Shown here piece by piece: positions 36,667 through 48,747 of a stretch of 64,000 nucleotides of DNA. A program made the position numbers and the translations under genes. The notes beneath the pieces are model-generated. The model searched no databases, was not told where the DNA came from, and saw only the letters and a program-made list of their open reading frames with translations. The stretch lies in assembly GCA_010909165.1 (NCBI GenBank), contig MU008158.1, positions 769,478 to 833,477 on the forward strand. Direction: 5' to 3'. The DNA is from Anthoceros angustus. Its lineage: Eukaryota > Streptophyta > Anthocerotopsida > Anthocerotales > Anthocerotaceae. The first letter of the stretch is position 1. Every line of letters starts with the position of its first letter.

Positions 36667-38447
36667 TGTTGGTGCGGACCGAATGGGGTTCCACCCAAAG
36701 TAGTTAAGAAAAATAGGTTGACGGTGTAGGCATGAAACATTCCCTTAGGATCGAACCACTTAGTACACGATTACGGGACATAGTGTGCGCCCAGCTGGTC
36801 TGCCAGCAAAAGTCCGTCCACAATACTTGCTAGAAAGAATTCTTTGGATAAAATCTTCTAGAAAGAACAAAGAGTAAAGGACAAGTAAAGGGCAAGGCCG
36901 AGGGCTATTTTAGGCCTAGCCTACTTGTGTGTTGTGTGTGGTGTGCTAGAGTACGAGTGTGCTTGTTTATATATGACCCATACTGCATGGGAGTTTGGTG
37001 TTCCACTCAATGAAGGTAAAACCCTTTTTCCCAACATGGTATCAGAGTCATGTTTAAGAGACTTGTAGAGTCCTCATGCCACTAGTGGTTGGACTCCTGA
37101 GTCTAGTCCTATTACATAGCTCTTAGGTTTGTGCTTGAGAGAGCTTAGCTTAAAAGCTCTCAAAAGAGGTGAGCCCTACGACTGATGAAGAGAAGGACAA
37201 GGTTGATAAAACTCTCTACTAGTATGCTGGTGGCTACCTCACATTTGTCAACACGGACAATGCCTACTATTACAATAGGAGTTCCAAGTCAATTCATGGC
37301 TAATCTTGGACAACAACATTTTCAAGGCTTAAGACGTATAATGAGGTACTTGAGTGGTACAAAACATTGGAATTTGGTGTATCAATAGGAGCATCAGCAA
37401 GAAGTTTGATTGGTAGGATATTGTAATTTAGACTAGGCAGGAGCTGATGATAGTCGCAAGTCCACCATTGGATATGTATTTATGTTGATTGGGGGAGCTA
37501 TCTCTTGTAGTAGGAGACAACCTACTATGACTTTATCTTCTACCGAAGCCGAATAAATGGCAACAAAATAAATGGAGCTAATACAGATGGCTACGTAACT
37601 TCCTAGAGGAGAATAAATGGAGCTAATACAGATGGCTGCGTAACTTTCTAGAGGAGATGAGATTCAAGCAAAAGGAAGTAACAATCATGTTCAATGACAA
37701 TCAAGGTTGCATCTTCTTAGCTTAGTATGGAACTTTTTATGCTAGAACCAAACACATCGAAGTGAAACATTACTGTATAAGAGAGAGGGTCAAATTGAAG
37801 GAGGTGAAATTGGACTATTGTTCGACATGAGACATGCCAGCATGTATTTTGACCAAAGGTTTGACGTTAGACAAACATACTAGGTTTAGCAAGATGTTCT
37901 AGTGGAAGCACAACTTGGTATACCACCTTTTCTACAGAATGCTGAGCTGGTACCTGTGCATATTAGTGGTACTTGTGTGCTCTCTTTCTTATGATTGGAG
38001 ATTTTGAATTTCAATTTTCAAATTTGTACTATGTTCTAGTCCTATAATTTGAAGTCTTTCTGACTATTTTTAAGTATGAAAAACTTATTTGAAATAAAAT
38101 GTGGAAATCTATAGTGTCCACACTTGCGTTGCGTCCAATGCATACTTAGTTGGTACACCAAACTATACTAAGGCCTAAATGTCTAAGAGAGTAAATTTAT
38201 TTGTTGAGTAGGAGTGTTAAACGTGATTTAGTACAACATATAAAAATAGGTTATGAGTGCCCTTAAAATGACTAATTTATGTGTATAACCTCTAGAAAGT
38301 ACAAAGAGTAATGGACAAGTAAAGGGCAAGACTAAGGGCTAAGGGCTGTTTAAGGTCTAGCGTGTATTACTAGAGTACTAGTGTGTTTGTGTGCATGTGA
38401 CCCACGTTCTATATTCCACTCAATAAAGGAATTTTTTTTTTCTAATA
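36667..38447 (+). mobile_element. Deleted Ty1/Copia LTR retrotransposon
   Basis: A left LTR (36667-37036, starting TGTTGG and ending CCAACA) is followed at once by 'tggtatcagagtc', the classic primer-binding site complementary to initiator-Met tRNA. The internal part keeps only the end of the polyprotein: the plus frame 37185-37388 (ending LRRIMRYLSGTKHWNLVYQ) and then decayed RNase H ([27 protein letters not shown]). The right LTR (about 38215-38447) matches the left one in 'ctagaaagnacaaagagtaa.ggacaagtaaagggcaag' and in 'ttccactcaat.aagg', but is shorter and diverged. The internal region is about 1.2 kb, so gag, protease, integrase and most of reverse transcriptase are gone. The LTR divergence marks it as old. 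Confidence 0.8.
37567..37656 (+). repeat. 45-bp tandem duplication inside the Copia remnant
   Basis: 'aataaatggagctaatacag' and the following bases recur 45 bp later with two or three substitutions, in the RNase H region. Confidence 0.85.
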
Positions 38448-38546
38448 CGGAGGACAGTAAGGGCGTTGGGTGACTCCTCCAGGTACAAGTATAAGGGTGC
38501 CACGAAACTCCTACATCAACAAGTATTAGGGCGTAGGCGTTGACAA

Positions 38547-38675
38547 ACCCGTGGCCTGGTGGGGCTGGTCGATGTTTCATGAAATACTTCCCACCCGTGA
38601 CCTGGTGGGAGTGGTAAGAATTTCAAGTTACACCCGTGGGTTGGTGGGGTTGGTACGTATTTCAAGTACGGGGGT
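38547..38675. repeat. Three imperfect minisatellite units
   Basis: 'acccgtggcctggtggggctgg' and variants start at 38547, 38593 and 38632, each followed by 'tttcatg' or 'tttcaag'. Spacing is 46 and 39 bp. Confidence 0.7.
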
Positions 38676-38982
38676 AAGTACGCCCTTCCTGTAGGAGCTT
38701 TTGGGAGCGGTAGGAGGGTAGAGGGTTGTTCTCTATGGCCCCGTTGCATATGGAATTTCCCAATTTGCGATATTCATAAAGTCTCCATTTTGGAGTGATC
38801 AGCCATTCCTTATGAGGCAAAAGGTTGCTTGAAATGATTGAAATACAATGAGAGCCTGTCTTGCATTTATGCGATTCGCTCAGCTATGTACAAATTCTCC
38901 TAAGGCTCATCCTACAGTATGGAGTGCAGAGAAACATAGCAAAGCGGGCCAGTATAAAGAATCTGGGCACTGACCAAAGTAT

Positions 38983-39874
38983 TTAAGACTCACTCCGGTC
39001 TAAGTCTCCAGGTTTCTTCTCCTTGATGCCAACCTTCTCAGCGAGCTTCTCCGCGTCTCTCTTGACGGCCCTGGCGGCCTCGACTGCCACGCCCTTGAGG
39101 CCCTCGGTGGTCTCTGCCGTTTTCTTGGGTATGTCCTTGAGCATGTCGGCGGCCGTGTTCACCTCCCGCTTGGCTGTGTCCTTCACTCCTTCGGCCATGG
39201 ACTCTACCTTTCCGGAGACATCTTTGGCCATTCCCTTCGTCGACTCCATGGTTTCGTGAGTCGTCTGCTTCGCCGCCTCCCCGGTCTTCTGCGCCTTGTG
39301 CTTGGCGCCCTCCTTGGTCTCGTAGGCCTTACCCACGGCCTGGTCCGCCGTCTCCTTTGTCTTGTCCACCGCGCTCTGAGCCGTCTCCTTGCCCTTGTCC
39401 ATCATCTCCTGCGCCCTCTCCTTAGCCTGGCCCGCGGTCTCTTGCACCGTCTCCTTGGACCGGTCGGCAACCTCGCCAGCCTTGCCCGCAGACTCCTTGA
39501 GGATGCCATTTGACTCTCCGACCGCGTCGCTGCCCCGGGGAGACGATGCCTCGTCCCGGGCCTCCTCGAAGGGCTTGTGGTCGGCGCCCCCTTCGTTCAC
39601 CATCTTGGCTGCCTCATGTTTCTCCTCGTGCGTGTCAGGGCTCCTTGCAGGCTGCAGCAGCAAAGGGAATGTCAGAGTGCGCACAGGACTGCCCTGCTCA
39701 GCCGCTCAACAACAGCAATCTCAGCTTCAGCTCAAGACTCACCTCGCTTGCGAAGAGCCTTGTGAGTGCAAGCCTTGCCTGGCCGCGGAACTGCAGCTGA
39801 CATTCACTCAACCTGCTTGAGCTGCCCTGCTGCATCAATTTCAGCAGCCGACCCGTCCTCGTCGTGCTTCCCAT
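38983..39874 (-). CDS. Group 3 (LEA_4) late embryogenesis abundant protein, probably mitochondrial
   Basis: Two exons, 39874-39743 and 39651-38983, joined in phase 0 by a GT-AG intron of 91 bp, give 266 residues. Exon 1 encodes MGSTTRTGRLLKLMQQGSSS and more, rich in Arg, Ser and Leu with no acidic residue until position 24, which looks like a mitochondrial presequence. The body carries repeated 11-mer units of the type T-A-x-x-A-K-E-K-A-x-E, for example ETVQETAGQAKERAQEMMDK and GKETAQSAVDKTKETADQAV. Such proteins are disordered in water and fold into amphipathic helices on drying, protecting membranes and enzymes. Length and leader resemble pea mitochondrial LEAM. Without exon 1 the protein would lack an ATG until MVNEGG (about 20 residues into exon 2), so a cytosolic form from an internal start is conceivable. 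Confidence 0.88.
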
Positions 39875-42564
39875 GTCTGATCAATCTGTGGCGTCAATAC
39901 AACAATTTGGACACTCTGCGTAACACAACCAGGGTATGCGATTCCTCACCAGTCTACTACACCCTCCTCAGCTCATACAAGTCACTACATCAAGCGGCAT
40001 GTAACTGCAACCAACCCTTTTGAAGCAGCCTTGCGTCTGCAATGCGGGCATGATTTCAAGAGGAGCATGGATTTCGGAGGAGGAGGTGAGCGCATGAGCG
40101 CCAAGTGGCCCGGACACATGGCTGCGCCCTGCAAACTGACGCGTTTCGAAAACTCAAAACTATGGTAACTGGAAATTCGCGTAAATTCCGCTTCCATGTC
40201 ATTCGTCAGTATCCCTAGAATGACTGACGGGGCATCCCAAGTGTCCTCGAGGTCGTCCGGCTTGTCACAATTTTATTTGTGGGAGCACGGCGACCTTCAA
40301 CAGGTTTTAGTCAAAATTAACGAGCCCGGAAGGTAGTATCACGGCTGGAATAGATACCTACTCCGATTCCACACCTGTGGCCTTCACACAGGCTGGGCAA
40401 CTCAACATACAAAATCCACAGGCAGAGGCGATCTGAGAGTCGGATTGCATTTCAATTCCATACGAATTGCATACAAACAATTGTGCAGACTGGGCAGCAC
40501 CTCGACCCAGCCTTCGCCCTCGGGATGGGAAAAACAATGAAAGGAATATGAGGACAACGGAGAAGAGACCGGCGAGGGAAGCGCCCGCCGGTTCCGAGTC
40601 ACCGCGTGGCGTGTCCGGTTTTCGGGGTCAGTGACTTGGTTGACTTGAACTACATACAAACTAACCACCTGTGCTCAGATAACATGTGTCCGCATTGCAA
40701 AGCAAATAGGACTTTGATGGTACATAGTTAAATAATCACGGCACAGGCTCATGTTCTACTCTGACCGACAACAATCCTACAGAACGACATGGAACAAGGA
40801 AAGAAACGACGGAGTCCAGGAGGGGGTTGCTGAAAGAATGACAGGCAACTGGAGCACTGGGTATCAGAGAAAAATCAACCCATCGAGCTTCCTTTGCTAC
40901 TTACTTTGGCAGATCCTCCATTCAACATATTGCGATTTTGCGTATCACAAAAGTTGTACACACGGGACTGCCGGTTAGTACAGACGCCCAGACAGAGACA
41001 CAACGTGACCACAGATAGACCCGCGGTTTCATACCAGCAGGAAGCTAGGCCCGGTTGGCAGGAGTAGCAGCTCAGAACTTCAAGAGCTTCAACTAAATCA
41101 TCCTTACAGAACCGCAACATACAGAGACTGGATCTAGCCCCGTAGTTTAGCTCAAAATCCCACCTGTCAGAGATTCTGGCTGATGCCAGAGCCATCCGAT
41201 ATATGGATGTGGATCAGCAACCAACCCATGATTGTAGAGGAAGGCGTATTCTGACATATCCAGATGACTTGAAAAATGTCATCTCGGGAAATATTTTCTT
41301 TGCATGCACTGGCAGAACTTCAGAGTTACGGACAAAACATTCCATGCATCGTTCATACGAGTAACTGTAGCGAAAGAGCGAAGCATGCATTCATTGATAC
41401 CTTATGCAAGAATTAGCAATCGCAGTAATTTCTGAGTGCCTTTTGTCATTGCCCAATCCTACTACTAGGCAATGAAAAGGTTGCACTCATGTTGGAGACA
41501 GCGGTCACAAGCAGGACACGAAACAACAAATATCTCGCGGCGAAACCTTAACTTCACATAAATGCAACAGGTATGTCAAGCATTTAAAGCCGCAGACACT
41601 TTATGGATGGCTTTCCTTTTCAGATTACAAGTAAATCGGAAAAGAGGAATAAAAGCCACCCGTTATATGACTCCGGTCCAAAGCTTCAAAACCAGGGAGC
41701 ATTAACAAATAACACAGGTAGACTTCGTAATCCCATGCAGTTAGTACCAAACACAAGGATACAAGGACCACATTCCTGTTCCAGATACTTGTAAGACGCC
41801 CGACACACAAGGACAAGGATGACGATCCGCTTGAATCCCGGTTTGCACACTCAAACCAGAATCCCGAACACAAGTTGCAGAACTAGCTAAACAACCAAGA
41901 TTGTAGTGGTTTGCGTAACCCTATGCTGTGGATGGCAGGCATAGTGCTAAAAGAACCACATTGTTTTTCGGGCGCTAGCAAGCCATCCTCCACGGGAGAA
42001 GGATGGCTATCAATTCGTATCCCGGTTTCCCCGCCAGATATACAAAAAACCGTCCTACATCAATACCTAACCTAAAACTTAAATTTCCTGGTCACAACGA
42101 GAACATCACACAAAACAGTCATACTCAGGGAGAAAGCAAGCCATAAGTCACCTAGAACCCCCACAGTCAGCTGGAAGGCATGCCATGAGTGGCACAACCA
42201 GAAACACTTCAAGCTAGCTCAAGGAGGAAAGAAGCAGGCACATATTCCGAAACGTCTGCGACATTAGTCAAAACCCACAAAATATGCCGATCTGAAAAAC
42301 GGGAAGACCTCAGACATAAATTCAAGCCAAAAATTCCGCCTTAGCAAACTTACAGAGCTGTCTGAGAACGCTCTTCCAGCACAAATGGAGAGATCTACAT
42401 ATCTCAGCGCTCTACCAACTTTCTGCTGCCCTAACGTTAGCCCCTCACCCACAACGAAAGAGAAGCTCCACCAGAAAGCCCACCTCCATACCTCGAGAGG
42501 GTGGGCGAGATCCTCACTTTGCGGTCCAGGCTCCGTATTCGCTCCAAACTCCCCCGAAAATTGC
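39875..42564. other. Long spacer between LEA and ribosomal protein genes
   Basis: The left end is the promoter side of the LEA gene and the right end the 3' side of the uS9 gene, both on the minus strand. I see no convincing coding region. A GC element 'ccgcgtggcgtgtccgg' near 40602-40618 resembles ABA-coupling elements, but it is over 700 bp from the LEA start, so I do not claim it. Confidence 0.4.
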
Positions 42565-43008
42565 CTAACGATAGGACTTCTGGAAGCGGGCACGTGCACC
42601 ACGACCTCCAAACTTCTTGGGCTCACAGCGCCGGGGATCAGCGACTAGCAGAGTCCTGTCATACCTAACGAGGATGTCCTTAATCTCCTGCTTGGACTGC
42701 TCGTCCACATACTTCTGGAAGTAGGCCACCAGGGCCTTGGCGATGCTCTGCCGGATGGCGTATATTTGCGAGGTGTGCCCTCCGCCCCTCACCCGGATCC
42801 TCATGTCGACCTCAGCAAAGCGCTGGCGTCCCAGCAACAATATAGGCTCGAAGGCCTTGTACCGCAGGATTTCCGGCTCCACCAGCTCGATGGGGCAGCC
42901 ATTGATCTTGATCAGGCCTCGCCCCCGCTTGCAGTAGGTGACAGCCACAGCTGTTTTCTTCCGCCCGAAGCACTGCACAGACTCCACGGAAGATGGTGGC
43001 GCTGCCAT
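42565..43008 (-). CDS. RPS16: 40S ribosomal protein S16 (uS9)
   Basis: A single-exon frame of 147 residues, close to the usual plant length, runs from [20 protein letters not shown] to the invariant C-terminal [17 protein letters not shown]. The last residues reach into the decoding centre in known ribosome structures, and the terminal Arg is kept. The [14 protein letters not shown] and [19 protein letters not shown] segments are typical of the family. It acts in the cytosolic small subunit. Like many plant copies it is intronless. Its start lies 245 bp from the stop of the DJ-1 gene, on the same strand, so its promoter must fit within that gap. Confidence 0.97.
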   Translation of the reverse strand: MAAPPSSVESVQCFGRKKTAVAVTYCKRGRGLIKINGCPIELVEPEILRYKAFEPILLLGRQRFAEVDMRIRVRGGGHTSQIYAIRQSIAKALVAYFQKYVDEQSKQEIKDILVRYDRTLLVADPRRCEPKKFGGRGARARFQKSYR

Positions 43009-43252
43009 TGCTGCAATGCTACCGTCGCCGCCTAGAACAGGTTACGCCGTCGCCGCCGAGAACAGGTTATTCGCGTCGCCGCCTAGAGCTGAAAATGACT
43101 TACTGCAACTAGTTCAACACCATTGACATTTATAGACAGTAGTTAGGTTTGGAATTTTCAAGCCTCTCGGAAACACACCAACCCATGCCCCCGGGCTGGT
43201 CTGGTCTTACAAGCTATGTATTGATGTACAGCGGTGAGCGAGATCCGAGACA

Positions 43253-45373
43253 CTAATCATACTGGAACACCATCGGAGCCGCGATCGCTTGAGCCTTCTC
43301 GTGTCCAAACAGCTTTTCCACTATTGCCAGAGCGAAGTCCATAGCTGTCCCAGGACCTCTGCTTGTGATCACCTTTCCATCGATCACAACTCGTGAATCA
43401 ACAGCGCTCTGATCCGAGAGAGTGCCGCTGAACGCCGGGTGGGCAGTGGCCCTCTTCCCCTGCATGAAATATTCGGCTGCCTTAGTCCTGGCCTGTCAAA
43501 CGAGCTGGTGAACGAAGAGCCAGAGCTCCCCCTTAACAACTGAGGGACCGACCTTAAGCAGCTGGTTTGCTTCCAACACCACAGCCGGAGCAGCACAGAT
43601 GGCCCCGTAAATCCTGTTTTCTTCCTTCTGCTCTGCCAGAATCTTTTGCAAAGCTGCAGACTCGCTCAGTTTCGTCGCTCCTGGCATACCGCCCTGCAAG
43701 AAATGGGCAACCATGTCTTTCAGACAAAACGATGCTCACGTTTGCGGAGGCAGCATGACGAGGGTCGGGTACCCACAGGTAGTATAACAAGATCGAACTT
43801 GGTGCTGACCGCGTCTTCAATTAGCTTGTCTGCAATAATCTTCACCTTCCTGGATGCTAGAATTCTCAAATCCCTCTCCACAGAGGCCACAACAACATCC
43901 ACCTGAGCCCTTCGGAGGACATCTACTAGAATGACCACCTCCATTTCTTCTGATCCACTTGCTATAGGAACGAGAGCCTAAGCCAGCACAAAACATGAAC
44001 AAGTCATTACACCAAAGTCCTTGACGAACACGATCCTCTGGCAGCAAACACTTACCCGAGGGGTCTTATCTGCATCAGTCCACCAAGGGTACGAATTGTA
44101 TTCTTGTTTGGATGCTGTTGACGGATTTAGGACCTGCAAAACAGAATAGGTGTAAGCTTCGTACTCGCCAAATCGACTCACAAAAAACCACTGATAGGGT
44201 GGTAGAGGGGTGAAAGACAACAACCTACTTACCAGATTTTGAGCCAATTCTTCCACTTTCTTTTGGTCAAAAAGTTGCTCGACCAGGGACAGAGCAAATT
44301 CAATTGCTGTACCAGGACCTCTGCTTGTTGTCACCAATCCATCCTTAAGCACTCTGAAGTCTGCCTGCTTGTTATTCGACAGCTTCTCTGCAAATGCAGG
44401 ATGGCAAGTTGCCTGGAGTTTTAAAGAGGTTAGAAAACATCTACATGAGCGACTTTACAGTCACCAGTGACTTCACCAATCAAACCTTAATCTTTCGTGG
44501 ACTTTACCTGAACACCCTTAAGAAGGCCCCAGCTTTGAAGAGCTACAGCTGGTGCAGCACATATAGCCCCATACAAACGATTGTGCTGTGCTTGAGCCTC
44601 GGTTATCTGTCTGAGCACTTCACTATCCCTCAAGCGCTCAGAACCTGGCATGCCTCCCTAAAGCCACCCACAGCTTCAGAAGATCTTGTGATCACCTCCT
44701 TATTTACAGAATACGGGACCCTCTGCAGAAATACAATGAGCTTTTTCCTCCACATTTAGCACCCGCTCTTCAAACACACAAAACAACTGGGGAACTTAAA
44801 CTCCGCCGTGCATCTGGTTACATGCGTACGGACAATCTGAAGGTCCACATACCGGGAGCACAACAAGATCATAAGTTTGGCCCTGGCAAGCACCGATAAG
44901 TGTATCAGCTTCAAGCTTCACGTTCCGGGAGGCCAAAATCAGCAGCTCTTCTTCAACCGATGCCACTGTCACATCAGCTCCAGCCCTCCTTAAAATGTCG
45001 ATAATGATAACAGCCTCCATCTCTTCAGTGCCCTTCCCAACTGGAACCAACACCTGGCCACAAGCGAATGTCGTTAGACGTGCACCAGCGTAGGCTTAGA
45101 GGGATACAGAGATGTGAAATTTACCTTCTTTAGCACCGTCTCAACATGCGTAGGTGAGACCACTCCAGCGGGAGCCACCGATGCCATAGCCGCACAACCG
45201 CTGTACCTTGTGGCAGACCCCCAGAACAACCCCGCCTTGCACACTCGGGACTTTCGAACATCAAACCTGGCGAAGGCAGAGCTGTGCTGCCTTGCATGTG
45301 CCACGGCACATCCAGCGACACAAGGAGGTCGCGACGGGAGCAAGGACCTGCGCAGTAAATTCCCAGACGCCAT
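43253..45373 (-). CDS. Two-domain DJ-1/PfpI family protein, probably plastid-targeted
   Basis: Exons in transcript order are 45373-45125, 45053-44853, 44657-44508, 44412-44233, 44133-44056, 43977-43777, 43693-43553 and 43492-43253. Phases fit and the product has 479 residues. Exon 1 (83 residues, [20 protein letters not shown] onward, Arg/Ser/Ala-rich) looks like a transit peptide. Domain 1 (84-about 260) and domain 2 (287-479) each carry the E-E-M-E motif (Glu96, Glu299) and the nucleophile-elbow Cys in [10 protein letters not shown] (Cys183, Cys386), plus a TSRGPGTA segment. The domains are joined by a 26-residue linker exon ([20 protein letters not shown]). Tandem DJ-1 domains are the plant form (Arabidopsis DJ-1A to C), linked to glyoxalase activity, oxidative stress and, for DJ-1C, plastid development. 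The corresponding exons 2 and 6 are both 201 nt. An upstream in-frame Met at 45409 is possible but spoils the leader. Confidence 0.9.
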
Positions 45374-47040
45374 GGGGATTTCAATATGTGGAAACTCTGA
45401 TCGATCCATGAAAACAGCGCCATGCGAAACACCAGAATAAAATATAAATATCATGTACCTCCGGGAACGATATTTCATAGTTTTAATACCTATGCAAAAC
45501 AAACTTTGTTTTGTATATAAGTGGCTTGTTCCATAATTTCTGAATATATCTCCCTCTATTCTCACTAATATTCTCTATCGCATCATCTATACCCGGATAT
45601 CTGTACCTTGTATAAATGTTAGACCTTTTATAATTTTTATCCTATTTTTTTCAAGTTTTAAAGGATCTTTTGATAAATTTTATTATATGAACCCTAAAAT
45701 TTTGAAGCCCAAAACTGTGTTGAATCGGGTCCTTTTATAAATATTAAACCCTAATAATTGTTACCTTATTTTGTTCAAATTTTAAAGGATCTTTTGATAA
45801 ATTATTAACCCCAAAATTTTGAACTCCAAAATTATATTCTTTGTATGAGAGGATGCTGCCGATCTATGAACTTCCAAGAATTTTTTTGGAGCACATATCA
45901 TCTAGAACGTAGACCCACCTACTCAATTTCAGTAGACCCAGCATCTTAGGGTTAAAGGTGATCTCATATGTGAGAGAGAGTCCAACGTGCCCAAAAAATT
46001 GGTACTACATTATTTCAATTGTATCCTAGGGTATCCTCTAGTTCCTAATTCCAAAACTTGATTAACTTTAACTTAGATATGATGACATAAAAAACACTTG
46101 GGACTACAGTATTACAATTATATCTTAGGGTATCCCCTAGATCCTAATTCCAAAACTTGATTAACTTTGACTTAGATACGATGGCATAAAAAACACAAAA
46201 CAATATAGGACATGACCGGTCTTGCGGTTATGACCGGTCTTGCGGTTCATCTCAACTACACCACAGTCTAGTTCAGCAAGTCTATTTGTTTGAACTACAC
46301 CACACTCTCGTTTCAACTACACCACACTCTAATTGGGTGAACGGTTTATCCAACTAAATTCCACTATTTTGAGACAATATCGAGAAATGTATCTAACTAA
46401 TTTAAGGGGTTGGGGATGAATAAGTCGATTGGATAGGTTGATAGGCCCTTCTTTTTCCAAATGGGCTTTTGAAATGAAGTTAATGGTAAAAAATAAAATG
46501 AAAAAAGAATGAAACATAGCAGACATTTATTATGTAGAAGACAAAACATTCCATACCTTTTATTGAATTTCAATCCAACACGCATCTTAAATCTATCAAA
46601 AGAGAAATATGTTTTTATTTTTCATCACCATCGGCAGTTGCTAGTCTTCCCTAGCGTAATTTCAAGTCTACTAGGTCTATATATGTGCAACTTCATAGGC
46701 AAATAGTAATGGTTTTTTTTGCGTTATGATAATATAGTTTTGCTATTGTGCTTACAGTTTTGTTGTAAGAACCTTCAATGCTTTTGATTGTGGATTGGAT
46801 TTAGGCTTTATTTTTTATTTATTTATATATAATTTTAATATATATTTGATCATAATACTTATCATTAGGTTAGATAACTATATGCGTTTATATTGTCAGG
46901 TTATTGTATCTATGTAATTGATTATGAAATCTATCACTAGATTTGAACAACCTCATTGCAATATATTGTGTGGGAACTTATTGTGGGAACTTATTGTGGG
47001 AACCTTCCTTGGCATGTTGCAGTTGCACCTAAGAGATTCT
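45374..47040. other. AT-rich spacer with short internal repeats
   Basis: 'gatccttttataaatnttanaccctaa' type phrases recur at 45.62-45.8 kb. A block with 'cctaattccaaaacttgattaact' is repeated near 46045 and 46145. 'tatgaccggtcttgcggtt' is doubled at 46210-46245, and 'caactacaccaca' recurs near 46254, 46295 and 46314. No gene is seen. Confidence 0.6.
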
Positions 47041-47054
47041 ATGTATAGGATATG

Positions 47055-48415
47055 AATAAGAATATAGGAGATACGAATTTAAGGATGGATAATATTGCGC
47101 AATCAAATTGGGAGACTTCCATCCCTTCTGCACCAACGACGGAGTTAGAGCATTCGCAGGTGAGTACGAGTACAGATAAGCCTGATGACGTAGGTGCCAC
47201 ATGGATCGGGATTGCACAGGTGTACATGCTGTTGCTGTGATAAATAAACACAGAAAATCTTTGGGAGCTAATGAGGTTGCACTTTTGCAGATGCCACCTC
47301 AGCGTGCGCTCAAGGCTGAGACTCCACGTGGAGAGCTGCTACAAAGGCTCTTTGCTACGCGGGCTCACAGTTCTGAGGTGGCAAGGAGACCTGTTGAACA
47401 GGTTGGCAGTTCTTCAAGCTCTCCCATCTCCAAACAAATTTTTGAACTTTTTGTCCAGCCACCAGCCACGGGAAATCCAAATCCAGTTCTTGCCCTGCCA
47501 CCAGCAAGGGGAAATCCAGACCCAGTTCTCGTCATGCCACTAGCTAGGAAAAGTCCAAAGCCAGTTTGTGTCCAGCCACCAGCTTGGAAAAATCCAAAGC
47601 CAGGTCGTGTCCAGCCACTAGCTATGAAAAATCCAACGCAAGTTTCTGTCCAGCCACCAGGTAGGGAAGATCCAAACCCAGTCCTTGTCCAGTCACCAGC
47701 TAGGGAATATCCAAATCTACTGAGTTTGCAGGCTTGTCAAGCAGCTGCAAGGGATCGGCAGGAAGCTGGGGAACAAAGACAGCAAGAGAATGCAGAAATA
47801 TGTTCTGGGCATGGTACACCGCAGACTACGGCTGCACAGGGGACCCAAACCGATGAGCAATACAACAGATTGAAAACCAAGGATTTAATGGGGAGGGTGA
47901 TTCTGAAGCGGGAACTGTACCGTGCGCCTTTCGTCGAGTCCAAGACAACACATCCAAAATGGTCTTCAACAAGTGCTCCGTCGCCACTCCCAGATAACTA
48001 TGAGCTGATGCTAGGCATGATGAAGAAACGCCCCAAGTGCGACCATTATCACGTAATGCTGGTTCCAGAAATAGTTTGGCTGCGGCATCATTTTCGTCTA
48101 CAGCTTAAGCGTGGATTTTCTGTCAACGTGGATCATATGCTTCAAAGAGAGGAAAATGACCCTATTTGTCTTGAATGTGAAAATGACGGAGTTGGAAGGC
48201 GCGCAACTGTAGTAAAGGCAAAGAATGCAGCCCCAGTTGTAGACCCTGCTACGGAGGCAGCTGAATGGGACGAGGAGCTGGCTCGTCAATTTCAAGCTAT
48301 AGAAGACGAAGATTTGGGCGAGGACACAGTTTCGGACGAAGATAGACATTCCCAAGCAGGCGGAGATCTCGACGATTACGATTTGGACGACAACAATTTT
48401 TGGGAATACGATTAG
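47055..48415 (+). CDS. Unrecognised protein with 13-residue proline-rich repeats and acidic tail
   Basis: An uninterrupted frame runs from ATG 47201 to TAG 48415 (404 codons). A better model may splice a first exon ending at 47159 (PTTELEHSQ, donor 'cag|gtgagt') to the acceptor before 47292 ('ttttgcag|atgcc'), continuing with PPQRALKAETPRGELLQRLF. Seven units of about 13 residues follow (47456-47716), with the pattern QPPAxxNPxPVxV. Then come a Gln-rich stretch (RQEAGEQRQQENAE), a conserved-looking basic/aromatic part (MMKKRPKCDHYHVMLVPEIV, WLRHHFRLQLKRG) with Cys-pairs (CLECEN), and a very acidic C terminus. I recognise no family. The absence of stops over 1.2 kb, with codon structure that follows the repeats, supports a real gene. 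The function is unknown. An origin in a transposon's accessory gene is possible. Confidence 0.6.
47456..47716 (+). repeat. In-frame 39-bp minisatellite (about 7 units)
   Basis: The unit 'cagccaccagctaggaaaaa' plus 'tccaaacccagttcttgtc' recurs every 39 bp, always in frame, with substitutions concentrated in the middle of the unit. Confidence 0.85.
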
Positions 48416-48747
48416 GTGAAGAAGAGGACGAAGAAGAATCGATATAGTGGGCGGACGGACGGATGGACGTCATTGGCTTGAAATAGGAGCCGCTACAGTA
48501 TGCAGTATGCCGAGAGATTCTGGCTTTATGAGCTCCAAGTGTTCTACCATTTGTTTCATGGAGATGGAAAGAGACTGACAATGCAGAAGAAGAATGCACA
48601 CGTTACTTTTTCGGAATGCTTTGATCTTATTAGAAGATCTAAAGGTTATTTTGAACTCTTGCATGTATGAGGTTCATCCTTTGTCTTAAAGCGCCAACAT
48701 GCTGTTAACATGTCACCGGCTGAACACTGGCTAGAACATCGTCATTC

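Noticed and set aside
39023-39820. Plus-strand frames of 78-143 codons
   Set aside because: They are the mirror of the repetitive LEA coding sequence, whose Lys/Ala/Glu codons leave few stops on the other strand.
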